From NCBI RefSeq assembly GCF_029227915.1, contig NC_079884.1, forward strand, positions 15,624,001 through 15,688,000: a stretch of DNA of 64,000 nucleotides, written 5' to 3'. The stretch's first letter is position 1. Each line of letters starts with the position of its first letter. Positions 11,740 through 23,257 of the stretch are shown in pieces. The notes beneath the pieces were generated by a model. It made no database searches and had not been told where the DNA came from. It worked only from the letters and a program-made list of their open reading frames with translations. This stretch comes from Hydractinia symbiolongicarpus. Lineage: Eukaryota; Cnidaria; Hydrozoa; Anthoathecata; Hydractiniidae. A program made the position numbers and the translations under genes.

Positions 11740-14700
11740 CTAAAAAGTTGAATAAGATTATTGTATTTCAAAATTAAGGAAAATCATATGATAAGTTTTA
11801 TTGTTATACACTTATAGGCAAATTCACCTCTCTCTTAGCCGTATTCTGTCTGTGTGTTCAATATGGTAGCGCACTGCTTAAACTTTTTGATCTTTCCGCT
11901 ACGCCATTTTAAAATTTTACAAAAGTTTTTGATTAATTTAAACATTTCCTTATATATAATAGTCATGAGTAGTTAGCTGTTATTGTTCCCTCAATACAGT
12001 TTTTTTGTTATACATGCACGAACAAGTTACGGACAAAAAGGAGAGCAATAAATTTGAAGAAGATCTTGTAAGTGGTTTTTTTGTTTGATGAATATTTTAT
12101 TCCCGCCTTTAATTGAAATTAACAAATCGAATTATAATAATTACAATAAAGATATTTTGTGAATTTGTTTTCTCTTTAACCATTTATATTTTTATAACCA
12201 CTAAATTTTTGGCTGAAGGTGGATTATTGTTATATGCTGAAATTGTTCTTATTTTGTTTCATGTTTATTTCAATCATTTAAATCGTTCAAGCGAGAATTT
12301 CTAGAATAATTGAGGCGGCGATTTTATAAACATATACAAACACATGTATTTCTGAAAACGCGCAAAAAATCGTGGTTTTCTTGTTTTCCCAATGAATTTG
12401 TATTTAGTCCACATAAATTCTTGTCAAACAGTTTGGGTATGTAACAAAAGAGATTATTTCATATCCATGATTGTTAAATATAAAGATTTATCCATTCTTG
12501 GTAAAACAATATTCCATTCGGCTGTGTCTCGTGAAATATTGCGTAGCGAATGGGTATGCAATTCTTTGTAGACTACCAGTTTTATATTCGCTCGCTCTAT
12601 AATAAAATTGGAATAGCTGATATAACTGAAATAAATACCCTACCTGCCCATCTGGCTTACAAATTATTGTCGTACAGTTTGATCCATATTCCCACTTTGG
12701 TTGAGTTTTCCATAGATAATCAGCCGGCGGGTTATGTCTTGTCGTGGAGTTGGCCGTCCATACCTACAAAATTTGAAAACATAGAGTAAAAAAATGTTTG
12801 TTTAAATTTCAAGATGCAGAAAAAAAATATCTGACCGTTGAATGTGTGCCAGCTTTTAATATTGATCTTGGCGGGAAACGAAATACATTCACAGGACGTC
12901 CATTAATATTTTGTTGTATAATGTAACCACTGATATCTTCATCCTAAAATAACTTACAGAGTTCATCAATGTTTAATTTTACGCTTCTTTGTTTCTCTAA
13001 AGATATCGCTTACTTGGTACGTGGACGTATTGTATATGCGAACATATTTCCCTAGAGCGTTCACTTCAAGCAGTCGTATGTTTTTCTCGGTACTAAATTA
13101 AAAATAAATCAAATTTACAACCCTTTGAGATTATGGGTATTTACAACAGAGGGATCATAGAGACGAGGTTAGAATACTTAGAGTCCTCGAAAGTATTTAA
13201 AGGGTAGCAAACGCCTGACGAACCAGAGTTCATTCAGGTTCGCGTCCTATTTGATTATAAATTCTCTACCCTGGGGTTTTCCGTCGTATCTTCTAATTGC
13301 CTCGCAGAATTTGCCGCACGTGAGTTTTAATTTATATGACGTTGACTAATAAAAAAAAAATTAAAATTGCGCCACCAGCAGGTGGCCAAGTGCGCCCTTT
13401 ATCGTAAGGCGGTAGAAGAGAAAAACCTAAAATTCCCATTCACTTGATTACAAAACAAAATGAAGATTTCTTTTAAAAATATTACCACTTATCTGTTCAG
13501 TCATTGTCATTGAATAATATAAATATTATCATGTCATAAACAAGCGGGTTTATTCTAGGCTACGTTTCGACAGCCACAGCTGTCATCGACGGACAATCAT
13601 CGTAATCATCTTTGGCTATTTAGTATTTGAAGAGATAATTAGAGGATAGAAATTAACCAATCCGATCACAGCAGGTAAAGTAATTAATTTTTTCACGGAC
13701 CCAAATGGAAGCAATAGATTGATTAAAATCCATTAATCTATTAAAAAGGTTGAGAGGAAAATCAGGAACAGGACTGATAAGAGTAGTGACGGGGAAGATG
13801 CGGAAAATGAACCTGTAGCTACAGTGTGTATGCCATATATACCAGGGACAAGTAACATACTTCGTCGGGTATTAAAAGATCATAAAATAAAGCCAGTGTT
13901 TCAATCTAATAACACGCTACGTAATTTACTGTGGCATCCGACAGACAAAATATGTCTAGAGAGTCAATGTAATATTGTCTACGAAATCCCGTGTAAGGAT
14001 TGTGATGCTGTTTATGTCGGTAAAACAAAACGATTTTTAAACAACGTGTGCAAGAACACAAAAGAGGCGTACGCAACGCAGATACAGACAAAAATGAGAT
14101 TGCGGACCATAGCTGGAAGAATGATCATGTTATAGACTGGGACAATAAAAAAAGATTATAGACCGAGAGTCTGGTTGAACAGCAAGAAAAGTAAAAGAAA
14201 CCATAAATAGTATAGACAGAAGTACTCATAACAATAGTATTTCCTATCAACTTCCAGAAATATGGTTACCCGCACTTCGGAAAGCGAATATTTAGGAAAA
14301 AGTGCAAAAAATGGTTCGGGACAAACGTTACATAAAGCGAACTTTTAGAAAAAAGAAACGTAACATAAAGCGAACTTTTAGAAAAAAGAAACGTAACATA
14401 AAGCGAACTTTTAGAAAAAAAGCTGTAGCTGTCGAAACGTAGCCTAAAATAAACTCGCTTGTTCAGACATGATAATATTTATATTATTCAATGAAGATTT
14501 CTTGTTCGGAATGTTGGAGATGCTCTGATTTAATAATATGCTTAAACGAATGGATCTTAAAAATCCAAGAAGAAGTTAGTGATGAAGAAGAAAATGAAGT
14601 TTATGATTGAAAAGCTTTTATTGTTATGAATAAAATTTCTTCCACATCTTATATCAATTTAATGTGTAAGACTAGATCCTCACCTTTCCCAACTTTTCTG

Positions 14701-17700
14701 TTTTTCAATTATTTTCCGATCTCACAAGGTTTCATAACGTTTTGTTTTGTATCATTTTTTTTTTGTAGATAACATTCTTTTTCTTCGATGTATTTTTCTG
14801 TTAATTTCAATAATATATTTATCACTTCTTTTTCAATTTAATAATGTAATTTTCCTATGCTTGAAATTTACAGCGCCGTGTCTGCGTGTGAATTCAAACA
14901 TGGGAATTTTACACCTTCTGCTGTATAAAAATTTTTAACTATTGAATTTGCGTGAACACCCTTTTTTAAGGTTTATATAGTGTAACTTTATTAATTCCCT
15001 ATTCATTACATATAAATGTACCAATGTCAAAATGAATTTAAATATCAAGATGATAGAGAAGACATTAGCAGCATCTCCCTCATGTAACACAAGAATATTA
15101 AAAATATTCATAGATAAAATATTTAAAAATCAGTGGTGCTTAGATAAAAAGTAGCTAAGATTCTTGAAAAAAGAAACGTGTTATGCGGAAAACCAAAGGG
15201 TGTGTATTAAAAAATTAACAAGAAGCCCTGGGGGCTCTAAGAATTTCCGCGCGCTACCAAATCATTTGATGAAAACTGCTAATTCGTTGTGTTATTGTGC
15301 CAAACATTCGAAGGGGTTTGGTGCATGAACCTCTGAAGAAAAAGCCCATCAGTGACATTATATCTTACAACAAACGCAAATAAAACGAAACGTGTCATAA
15401 TAAACTCACATTTTAAAATAAATTGCTAACAAAAAATACAGCCTATCATTCATGGTTGAAAGTCTTGTGATTGAAACGTTTATGGTCTTAAACGGCATTA
15501 GTTGACAAAAAATCAAAATTTTGATGTGACCATCATTTTCAGCATACTTTTTTTATTAACTGTGTCAATTTTTGTCGAAAATGAAGTGGTTTTAATTTTT
15601 GGACCAATTTTGGCCTAAAATGGCATTTAGGTGACAAAAATCAAAATTTTGATGTCACCATTATGTTCAGCATACTTTTTTTGTTAATTTTGCCAATTTT
15701 CGTTGAAAATGAAGTAGTTTTAATTTTTGGACCAATTTTGGCCTAAAATGACATTTAAGGTGGCAAAACACCAAAATTTTGATGTCACCATCATGTTCAC
15801 CATACTTTTTTTGTTAATTGTGCCAACATTTGTCAAAAATAAAGTAGTTTTAATTTTTGGACCAATTTTGGCCTGAAATGACATTTAGGTAAGAAGAAAT
15901 CAAAAGTTTGATGTCACCATCATGTTCAGCATACTTTATTTGTTAACTGTTCCAAATTTGGTTGAAAATAAAGTAGTTCTAATTTTTGGACCAATTTTGA
16001 CCTAAAATGACATTTAGGTGACAAAAACCAAAATTATTATGTCACCATTATGTTCAGTATACTTTTTTTGTTAACTGTGCCAAATTTTGTTGAAAATAAA
16101 GTAGTGCTAATTTTTGGACCAATTTTGGCCTAAAATGACATTTAGGTGACAAAAATCAAAATTATTATGTCACCATTATGTTCAGCATACTTTTTTGTTA
16201 ACTGTGCCAAATTTTGTCGAAAACAAATACCAATTTTGGCCTGAAGCGTCAATACTAGACTTCCCAGTAGTTAAGGAGCTTGGGTACGAAGTTTACATCT
16301 GTGACGGACCAACGTGAAATCCCAGGGTCGATTTTTTCTCAAAAAATGCTCCGAAAGAAAAAAACGACGGTTTTAAAGAATTTCCTACGCCTTCGGGCGC
16401 GGAAATTCAATAAATAATTAAAGATAGCTACTGAATAAAAGATATCAAGCTTCCCACCTCCTTTATTTTATACACCATTGTTTTTCTATCAATACACGAG
16501 TTGTGTTCGCGCCCTTCTGTTCACAGTTTGCCTGTTTTTGCGTTTCATTAATATTTTAGTATCGCTGATGACCGCTCCCAAAATATTAAAATTTACAAGA
16601 TTTGGTCAGTATTTGCTCTAAAATTTGTGTCCTGAATATCATGACATTACGCTGTGTCGTAGCAATTGTTTTCAATACAAGGAACATTTCCTTTTTTTAT
16701 TAAAAGATGTCTGTATTTTGTTAAAAATGGTAACCGAATCGCTAATTTACGTGTTACAGACGAAAAGCGATTCCCGGGAAGGTGTTGCGAAAATATGAGG
16801 ACGGGAATATGTACGACGGAAAACCGCTGGATTTTTACGGGCTGACGACGAGATAATTAAGCATATTTTGACTTATTTCTCGCCTTGGAGTTAAAATTAG
16901 ATTTTAAAGAAGAATGAACACAATTTATTATGTTAAATAATTCGTGAGTAGCTATATTTCGTCTATATTTGCACACAACTGAAATCTATGAAATCTATGA
17001 TAAAAAATGCAACACTCTGTTCTAAAAGGCTTATATAAAAAAATTATTTATTTAAAAAAAAATTTAAACTTTAACGTAAGCACCATAAAACTCACTTTTC
17101 TGTGCATAATATTTTCATACTCTCGCATACGAAAATCTGTGTCATGACTAGATTAGGGTCAGAGGTTAGTCAAATCATATTTTTATGGAAGATTAACATA
17201 TTCTGTTACATTAATGTTTTATTTAAGACGTTAAGTTTTTTCTTCGTTGTATCGTTAAATATTTATTTAAATATAAAATAAATATTAAATTTATATTAGT
17301 ATTAAATAAGGTTAAATAAGGTTGAGGTTAAATCGTTCCATTATTTAATTTAGTAAGGACGATTTGCGATAGTAGATACGAGTGCTCGGACCACCTGCAA
17401 CACCATAACTTCTTTGAGGATTTTTGAATATCCTTTAAAGGTAATACAAGAAATTCAGTTAAGTAATGTAGCGGGTACTTTGCAATTTTAACATTTTATC
17501 TTTAATCTTAAAGTTTCACGGAAATATGTAGACCAAAACAGGGTAAAAACTGTCTCGCCTTAACTCCTGAGTACTAGGTTGTCATGTTATCCAAATGTTT
17601 TAGAAAAATGTGCTATACAGCGGTACCAAACATGAACCATCTAGATCTCTTCCTCAGCCCCCAATTCTGGCTCAAGTTTTGAAAACTAGTTATTTTTTGA

Positions 17701-20086
17701 CGAGATCAAAAACACCCGAGGGCTTTAAAAGTTAATTATTTATTCCGTTTTTATTTTTAAAATGCTTAATAATTAAAATATCGGAAGCACGGAGGTTGTT
17801 AAGCTAAGCCTGTGAAATAAAATTTTAACCTGCTAATGTCTTACCTGGAAGAAGAATCCAATGTGGGAAGCGTGTACTTGGTTGGCGTGGTAGGCTTGGA
17901 AATGTTCCCACTTGTTGCAGCTGGTGGCAATTCTTTAGAATCGTCATATTGAGCAGATTGAGATTTTGGTCGTCCGAGAGGAGGAGAAGGCCCACCGATA
18001 CCACTGATAGCTCTTCGTGGACTGTTTGGCATAGATCGAACGCCTGTATAATGGCTTCGGCTTGACAGTAATTCTCCACGAGCACTTTGTACTAACTCGC
18101 TTGGCGGGTTTGATAGAGCAAGAGCTAGACGTTTCTCTTCTGCATCCAACATGCTTGCAAAAGCTTCGATTTCTAGATCCAATGGGATATTAGCATTATA
18201 TGCTACGTTTAATTCTCTGATTTTAGTATTCAGGTTTTCTTGCATTTCACGAAGTTTTGACTCCAATTGTTGTATATTGTTTGAAGCTTGTTGCCGTTCG
18301 ACTTCCAATGTGTGAATGAGGGAACGATTTTGCTCTTCAAGGGATCCACACTAAGAAAAGAGATATGTATTATAACTAGTTAATCTTTTTAACTCTATTA
18401 CTGAAAACTAACATCATGGCCCTTAAATTTTAGAACTTAAAACCTTTTTAAACTTACTCGTCCATCTAATTTTCCAATCTTGGCATTCATTTCCTCAATG
18501 ACGGCTTTCAAGTGAATGTTCTCTTCTAAAGCCTGAGACAAGTTCTTGCTTTCATTTTCCAGCTGATTTTTGATTGCAGACAGCTAAAATAATTATTAAG
18601 AGTAAATTTAATTGGCGTATGCCAAGCTGTTTCACTGTTGCAAGTCAAGTGTTAAGAAATCAAGCTATCAACAGTTAGATATGAACTTACACTAGCTTGA
18701 TAAGCTGATTCCGACTCATCTTGGAAACGTTTGAATTCAGCTTGAGTTTGTATTCTCATTTTGGCAATCATGTTGTGTAAATTATCGTCTACAATATCAT
18801 GTTCCTTTAATTTCTCATCAGCAATTGCAATTGCTCGTTCAGCTGCGTTCAATTTGTTCGCCAGTTCCATACGCTCCTAAATGGTTTATAAGTAAGGCAC
18901 TAATACGTCCGTAAAAAATATATATATATATATATATAAATATAAATAAAAATAAAATTATATCTTTACCTTATCATGAATTTGTCTTTCAAAATTCAAT
19001 TGATCTGTGAGTTTTTGCACGGTTGCTTCCAGATCTGCACGTGCTTTCGATTCACTGTCACACAACATTTGCACATTTGTTAACGTGCTCTGCAATGCAT
19101 CACGTTCTTTTGTTGTATCCAAATGCGCATTTTGGTGTTGTGCAATAGTGATGCGCAGCTCTTGGATAAGCGAGTCTTTCTCGCTTAATAATCTGTGCGC
19201 ATCGGCAAGCGCATTCTCAAGTTTTTTTCTATTGTTTAATTCATCGTTATATCTGGAAAGAAAGTCAAAAGTTTTTTTAGTTTATGACTTGAGCATAAAA
19301 CCAAAGGCGGATACATTTGGTTGCTATCAGGCCTGATTGACAAAACACATGTCAAGCGGTAAGATTAAAATATGTCATTGGTTTAGTATATAGAAATATA
19401 CTTATTGAAACACGCTTTTTCGTTAATTTTAATAATTAACAAACCTATTGAACAGGTGAATGAAATAAGCCACTACGATGGTGGTTAAAACTTTTCGTTG
19501 ATTCAAACACACAGTCAACTACGCATGTATCAATACATAGCGCGGTTATAATTTTGATTCTTAATTTTCTCACCACAATAAATAGAATTAATTATGCGAA
19601 TCTTAGTATGAGAAATAATTTATTTAAAGCAGTTCTATTTATAAAGAAAACTCGTTAATAATTATGCGATTATCATAGAAATGATAAAAACAAAAAATTT
19701 GGCTGGCTTATTTATTAATTTTTCTTGGTTATTTGTCGCATTTTCTTTATTTATTTCACTGCAAAAAAAAGTTCTTACTTTTCCTGTAACTCCGTAGCTA
19801 GTGCACCATTTTTGCCTGCTTGTAAATGGTATTCGTTTCTTTCCGCTGTAATCGCATCCAGTTGTTGTCGAGTGTTGTCTAATTCCCTTTCGTAGATGTT
19901 CTTTAAATCGAAAATTTCATTTTCCAACGCTTGCGTATGAGCAATAAAAGTGTTGTTCTCAATATTTTTGCTCTGCTCTCTCATTGATCGCACACGGTTG
20001 ACATATTGTCCAAAACGTTCGTTTAACGTGTTCAGATAAGCTCTTTCACCTTGTCTTGAAGATAGTACTATCGGAGACGCTGCCAT
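11533..20086 (-). CDS. Nuclear lamin, complete (9 exons, 640 aa)
   Basis: Intermediate-filament protein of the nuclear lamina. Exons in transcript order: 20086-19779, 19252-18970, 18876-18691, 18583-18458, 18350-17845, 13092-13014, 12943-12836, 12763-12644, 11739-11533. They total 1,923 nt with matching phases. Start ATG at 20086 has a good context (AAAATGG); an in-frame upstream ATG would only add a poor extension. Short head with an SP site, coiled-coil rod starting ERAYLNTLNERFGQYVNRVR, rod end NIPLDLEIEAFASMLDAEEKRL-like helix terminus, SPRR (CDK-type site) just after the rod, then a lamin tail Ig fold (GYIIQQN, FRFPPRSILKAG, VWTANSTTRHNPPADYLW). The last exon ends in C-T-Y-V, a CaaX-like farnesylation box. 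Donor GTCAGA after 12836 is weak. Lamin is a metazoan-type identification; I give no A/B subtype. Confidence 0.95.
13473..14489 (+). mobile_element. Penelope-like retroelement remnant with inverted terminal repeats and GIY-YIG domain
   Basis: A 14-bp direct repeat, AATGAAGATTTCTT, occurs at 13459-13472 and 14490-14503 and brackets the element as a target-site duplication. Inverted repeats of about 75 bp lie at 13509-13585 and 14416-14489 (shared words ATAATATAAATATTATCATG and CTACGTTTCGACAGC). The left end has a further ~36 bp. Inside, plus strand 13824-14130 encodes LPYI-type sequence YIPGTSNILRRVLKDH, then NTLRNLLWHPTDK, VYEIPCKDC and VYVGKTKRF: the linker and GIY-YIG nuclease typical of Penelope-like element C-termini. 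A one-base frameshift near 14036 shifts the rest (RVQEHKRGVRN, DHSWKNDH) to another frame. The reverse transcriptase is missing. Confidence 0.85.
14340..14420. repeat. 33-bp minisatellite inside the Penelope-like remnant
   Basis: The unit built around CATAAAGCGAACTTTTAG followed by AAAAAAGAAACGTAA occurs about three times in a row just before the right inverted repeat, with near-identical copies. Confidence 0.85.
15495..16245. repeat. Tandem array of ~129-bp units in lamin intron 5
   Basis: About six copies, with unit starts near 15502, 15633, 15762, 15891, 16020 and 16148. Each contains TCAAAATTTTGATGTCACC, TTCAGCATACTTTTTTTGTT, AAGTAGTTTTAATTTTTGG and ACCAATTTTGGCCTAAAATG. Copies differ by scattered substitutions. 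The last is truncated at CCAATTTTGGCCTGA. The unit has an internal palindrome (AAAATTTT) and no coding potential. Confidence 0.9.
18918..18952. repeat. AT dinucleotide repeat
   Basis: A run of alternating TA followed by AAATAAAAATAAA lies in the lamin intron between exons 19252-18970 and 18876-18691. Confidence 0.8.
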
Positions 20087-21671
20087 TTTGATTTCTAAGT
20101 AAAACATTAAAACAAATAAAAACAGATGAAAACATTTAATTTTTATTGCGTTTCTATATAAAAAACAAACACAAAACATACAAAATCTTAATACTTTTCT
20201 TTCAAAAAATCTCTACTAAACCCTGTTTTTAAAAGATGTATGTTATGGAAACTATACGCTACCATTATGAAATATTTAGTTACTATAACAACAGTCTAAC
20301 ATTAAAATGGGAATAGAAGTAACACATAATGAATTAAATTTTAAATTTGATATATTATAAAATAATTCCCAAAACACAGAATTAAACCCATATAATTATG
20401 TGTATTTTCTTTTATTTTTCTGTTAAAAATATTCTTTTGTTGCATGCAAATAAGTCTGTCAATATTTAACGTAGAGATCTTTATAAAAGTAACAAGGTTA
20501 CAAAAATAACAAAGTTCCATACCTTGTTTATTTCTCAAAAGCTCAACGTTTAAAATTTTCTTCAAAATGTTGAAATGTTAATCCAAAAGTGTCGTCACTT
20601 TGCTGGCTTCTTAGTTGCTTTGTAAAATGATATTAAATATTTTTTCTCCTTCATTATATAGCCAGTATGTTGAATGCTGAATCGAATTTGTTTAATGTTT
20701 GAGTAACTAAGTCGCCATTGTTCAACTTCAAATCCTATTGGTCTATTAGTATAATTTATGAGACATTGACAACGGTGAACACAAATTATTCGGTTACCCC
20801 AGGCGAATGTCTCTAATTATATGAAAACATTTTCGTGTCCCTGTATATAAAATCAAACACCGTGAAACGTCTTGGATACTTCGAAATAAATTATAGCAAA
20901 TAATTTCATATCATTTTTACACCAGTTCAAATAAATCTTAATCGCTAAGCAATATATAATCAATGAAAAAATAGAAATTGTAAATGACAGAGGAATATTC
21001 TCATCTTCCATAAATAAAATTGTCGAGCATTTAAAAAAACACAACAGATTTATAATATTCCAGCAGAAAGTATTTAAAATTCACGCAAGAAAAAAGTTTT
21101 TCCATCATTTTTAACACGCTTAAAAAGTATAAGAAGCGCAACTGGTATATTTTGAAGTCATTAAGCTGAGAAATGAGGTAGAGGGCTGGGGACGAAAATG
21201 ATGTGAATGTTCTCTTAGCATGAATACTCCCTACTTACTTCCCGATACAAAAATGTCGGAATGTGGCTGCCACATTGCTTGCATAGTTAAGATGCCTGGA
21301 AAAAAATTTCTTTTTAAGAAAAAACGTCTTTCAATGCTGAAAATGAAAATACATGTATTCCTTTTCAAATATGTTAGAATGCTTTTTTGGTTTAAAAGGA
21401 GTTATAACCACATGAGCTATAACATGAGATCTGACAGAAGATATACAAATGTCTTATTTCTTCGTTTTGATGACACCTTGTTGCAGTGTTCGAATACATC
21501 ACTTTTTCAACCTATGTCTTGTTATCATTGTCATAAATATTTAATCTATAGTTGAATTGTTCCATCGTGATGTGTTTTAATATCTAGTGTTATAACTGTT
21601 ATGGTGTATAAAGAAAGTCGAGATGTGAGGGGAATAACGAAATTCATCTGCGCATCATATTTTTAGCTCTC
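20087..21671. other. Region upstream of lamin; presumed 5' UTR/promoter, no gene supported
   Basis: About 1.6 kb AT-rich sequence 5' of the lamin start. It should contain the promoter and any 5' UTR, but no clear TATA or initiator can be assigned. A 111-codon open frame at 21220-21555 shows no family signature and no Kozak or splice support. Confidence 0.5.
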
Positions 21672-22748
21672 ATTATTATTATTATTATTATTAGTATTAG
21701 TATTAGTATTAGTATTAGTATTAGTATTAGTATTAGTATTAGTATTAGTATTAGTATTAGTATTAGTATTATTATTATTATTAGTATTAGTATTAGTATT
21801 AGTATTAGTATTAGTATTAGTATTAGTATTAGTATTAGTATTAGTATTAGTATTAGTATTAGTATTAGTATTAGTATTAGTATTAGTATTAGTATTAGTA
21901 TTAGTATTAGTATTAGTATTAGTATTAGTATTAGTATTAGTATTAGTATTAGTATTAGTATTAGTATTAGTATTATTATTATTATTAGTATTAGTATTAG
22001 TATTAGTATTAGTATTAGTATTAGTATTAGTATTAGTATTAGTATTAGTATTAGTATTAGTATTAGTATTAGTATTAGTATTAGTATTAGTATTAGTATT
22101 AGTATTAGTATTAGTATTAGTATTATTATTATTATTAGTATTAGTATTAGTATTAGTATTAGTATTAGTATTAGTATTAGTATTAGTATTAGTATTAGTA
22201 TTAGTATTAGTATTAGTATTAGTATTAGTATTAGTATTAGTATTAGTATTAGTATTAGTATTAGTATTAGTATTAGTATTAGTATTAGTATTAGTATTAG
22301 TATTAGTATTAGTATTAGTATTAGTATTAGTATTAGTATTAGTATTAGTATTAGTATTAGTATTAGTATTAGTATTAGTATTAGTATTAGTATTAGTATT
22401 AGTATTATTATTATTATTAGTATTAGTATTAGTATTAGTATTAGTATTAGTATTAGTATTAGTATTAGTATTAGTATTAGTATTAGTATTAGTATTAGTA
22501 TTAGTATTAGTATTAGTATTAGTATTAGTATTAGTATTAGTATTAGTATTATTATTATTATTAGTATTAGTATTAGTATTAGTATTAGTATTAGTATTAG
22601 TATTAGTATTAGTATTAGTATTAGTATTAGTATTAGTATTAGTATTAGTATTAGTATTAGTATTAGTATTAGTATTAGTATTAGTATTAGTATTAGTATT
22701 AGTATTAGTATTAGTATTAGTATTAGTATTAGTATTAGTATTAGTATT

Positions 22749-22837
<89 letters not shown>

Positions 22838-22890
22838 CATTATTATCATTATTATCATTATTATCATTATTATCATTATTATTATTATTA
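21672..22890. repeat. 1.2-kb microsatellite: (AGTATT)n with (ATT)n and (CATTATTAT)n flank
   Basis: From left: a short ATT run, then about 167 AGTATT hexamers (first G at 21694, last at 22750, strictly 6-bp phased). Five identical interruptions each have two consecutive hexamers reading ATTATT (after Gs at 21766, 21970, 22120, 22402 and 22546). Then come a pure ATT tract (about 22751-22835), five 9-bp CATTATTAT units (C at 22838, 22847, 22856, 22865, 22874), and a final ATT run. Long open frames through it (poly Asn-Thr, poly Ile-Leu on the minus strand) are artefacts of the stop-free repeat. Confidence 0.98.
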
Positions 22891-23257
22891 TTCAATATTT
22901 TACTTAAATACAAACTTCAGAAAAAATATTCTGCTATAAATGTTGGACCAAAAATATATATATTAAAGTTACAATAAATGTATAACAATTTTCAATAAAA
23001 TGTTATAAGGTTAAAAGGTTAAAAATAAACAAAGAAGTTAATATACAGAGTGTCTAGAAAAGTTTAGCTGAAGTAGAAAGAAACTGAAGAAGCAAGACGT
23101 GAAACACAAGTACAGACTATACCAAACACTCCACATACTCTTAATCAAAAGTTTATTATTATTAAAAAAAAATTAAAATTCTAGCATCTTGATATGGTTT
23201 TTAAAAGAATTAAAAGTTTCAACTTCTCTAATATTACTGGGTATGGAATTGTAAAGT
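22891..23257 (-). other. Likely 3' untranslated tail of the adjacent LINE
   Basis: About 370 bp between the last reverse-transcriptase-related codons and the microsatellite. No coding signal. On the minus strand it leads directly into AAT repeats, as expected for a non-LTR element ending in a simple-repeat tail. Confidence 0.45.

Larger units (their letters stand above)
13093..17844 (-). other. Lamin intron 5 (4.75 kb), separating rod/linker from tail domain
   Basis: This is by far the largest lamin intron. It holds the Penelope-like element (13473-14489) and the 129-bp tandem array (about 15495-16245). The rest (14504-15490 and 16250-17840) is AT-rich with no supported coding sequence. Confidence 0.8.

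Noticed and set aside
12113-12304. Hydrophobic 63-codon frame in a lamin intron
   Set aside because: AT-rich sequence gives Ile/Phe/Leu codons by composition; no signal of selection or context.
15495-16245. CRISPR-like array
   Set aside because: Units of ~129 bp are repeated as a whole without unique spacers, within a eukaryotic intron.
21220-21555. 111-codon plus frame upstream of lamin
   Set aside because: No recognisable motif, low-complexity basic start, no splice or promoter support.
21672-22890. Telomere-like repeat
   Set aside because: The TTAGTA rotation differs from TTAGGG, the array is internal, directly abuts a LINE, and has ATT blocks at both ends.
21644-22913. Minus-strand open frames of more than 400 codons (poly Asn-Thr and poly Ile-Leu)
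   Set aside because: They exist only because the AATACT/AAT repeat contains no stop in those frames; no start context, no non-repeat sequence.
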